This document shows positions 63,722-64,000 of a stretch of 64,000 nt of DNA, piece after piece; the stretch's first letter is position 1; each line of letters opens with the position of its first letter. A program made the position numbers and the translations under genes. The notes under the pieces are model-generated. The model saw only the letters and a list, made by a program, of their open reading frames with translations. It made no database searches and was not told the DNA's origin. Location: positions 15,075,001 through 15,139,000 of the forward strand of contig NC_090780.1 in assembly GCF_040054535.1 (NCBI RefSeq). The letters are read 5' to 3'. Source of the stretch: Antennarius striatus (taxonomy: Eukaryota > Chordata > Actinopteri > Lophiiformes > Antennariidae).

Positions 63722-64000
63722 GTGAGTGTTTATGCAACTATTTTACAATGAGAATCGCTAGCTGGCAATGATAGCTAACGACGTTAGCAAACGTCAAGTG
63801 AACTTTGGGGTTGTCATCACACGATGTAGCAGCTGCTGCTCGGTTAGCCTTAGCTCGATGGGCTAATATTGACATAATGATAGCGACAAGCTAGCTGTTT
63901 AGTGTTGAATGGTTACACGAGAGAAGCTTTCGTACAAATTGTCAACTTTCAGCGCTTCAACTTGGGGATATTTGAGGAAAAATAGAAATGAACGTCAGTG

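Overview
This window comes from a ray-finned (teleost) fish nuclear genome. It is intron-rich and AT-rich between genes. It carries many long (AC)n/(GT)n and (CT)n microsatellites and remnants of fish-type transposons: Tc1/mariner, hAT, a non-LTR reverse transcriptase and tRNA-derived SINEs. Its gene content matches a vertebrate synteny block. No prokaryotic, viral, CRISPR, tRNA or rRNA feature was seen. Layout: (1) 1691-38531, plus strand: a complete class IIa histone deacetylase gene, best assigned as hdac7, in 25 coding exons. The splice phases close exactly and give 955 residues; I recall human HDAC7 as 952. Coding exon 1 is 19 coding bases long and sits 17.4 kb upstream of exon 2. The 3'UTR runs to a polyadenylation signal near 40950. 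(2) 46749-47321, minus strand: an intronless coding sequence for a Twist-family bHLH factor of 190 residues, most likely twist3, with a TATA box. It lies tail-to-tail with hdac7. (3) 57305-59342, minus strand: slc48a1 (hrg1), the endolysosomal heme transporter, in three coding exons (144 residues), with a CACGTG E-box upstream. (4) 63677-63721, plus strand: the first coding exon of a gene that continues beyond the window; I could not identify it. 

How the genes relate: HDAC7 and SLC48A1 are neighbours in mammals. Class IIa HDAC genes sit tail-to-tail with TWIST genes elsewhere in vertebrates (HDAC9-TWIST1, HDAC4-TWIST2). The hdac7-twist-slc48a1 order here therefore looks like the third copy of an ancient HDAC-TWIST pair, with the Twist gene that mammals lost still present. 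HDAC9 introns and exons hold TWIST1 enhancers, so the large hdac7 introns and the flanks of twist3 are reasonable places to look for twist3 enhancers. Nothing here resembles a wholly new genetic system. The best leads are the ancestral gene pair, a possible second hdac7 promoter at 8.6-8.9 kb, changes in the hdac7 regulatory motifs, and an unexplained open frame in the hdac7 3' region.
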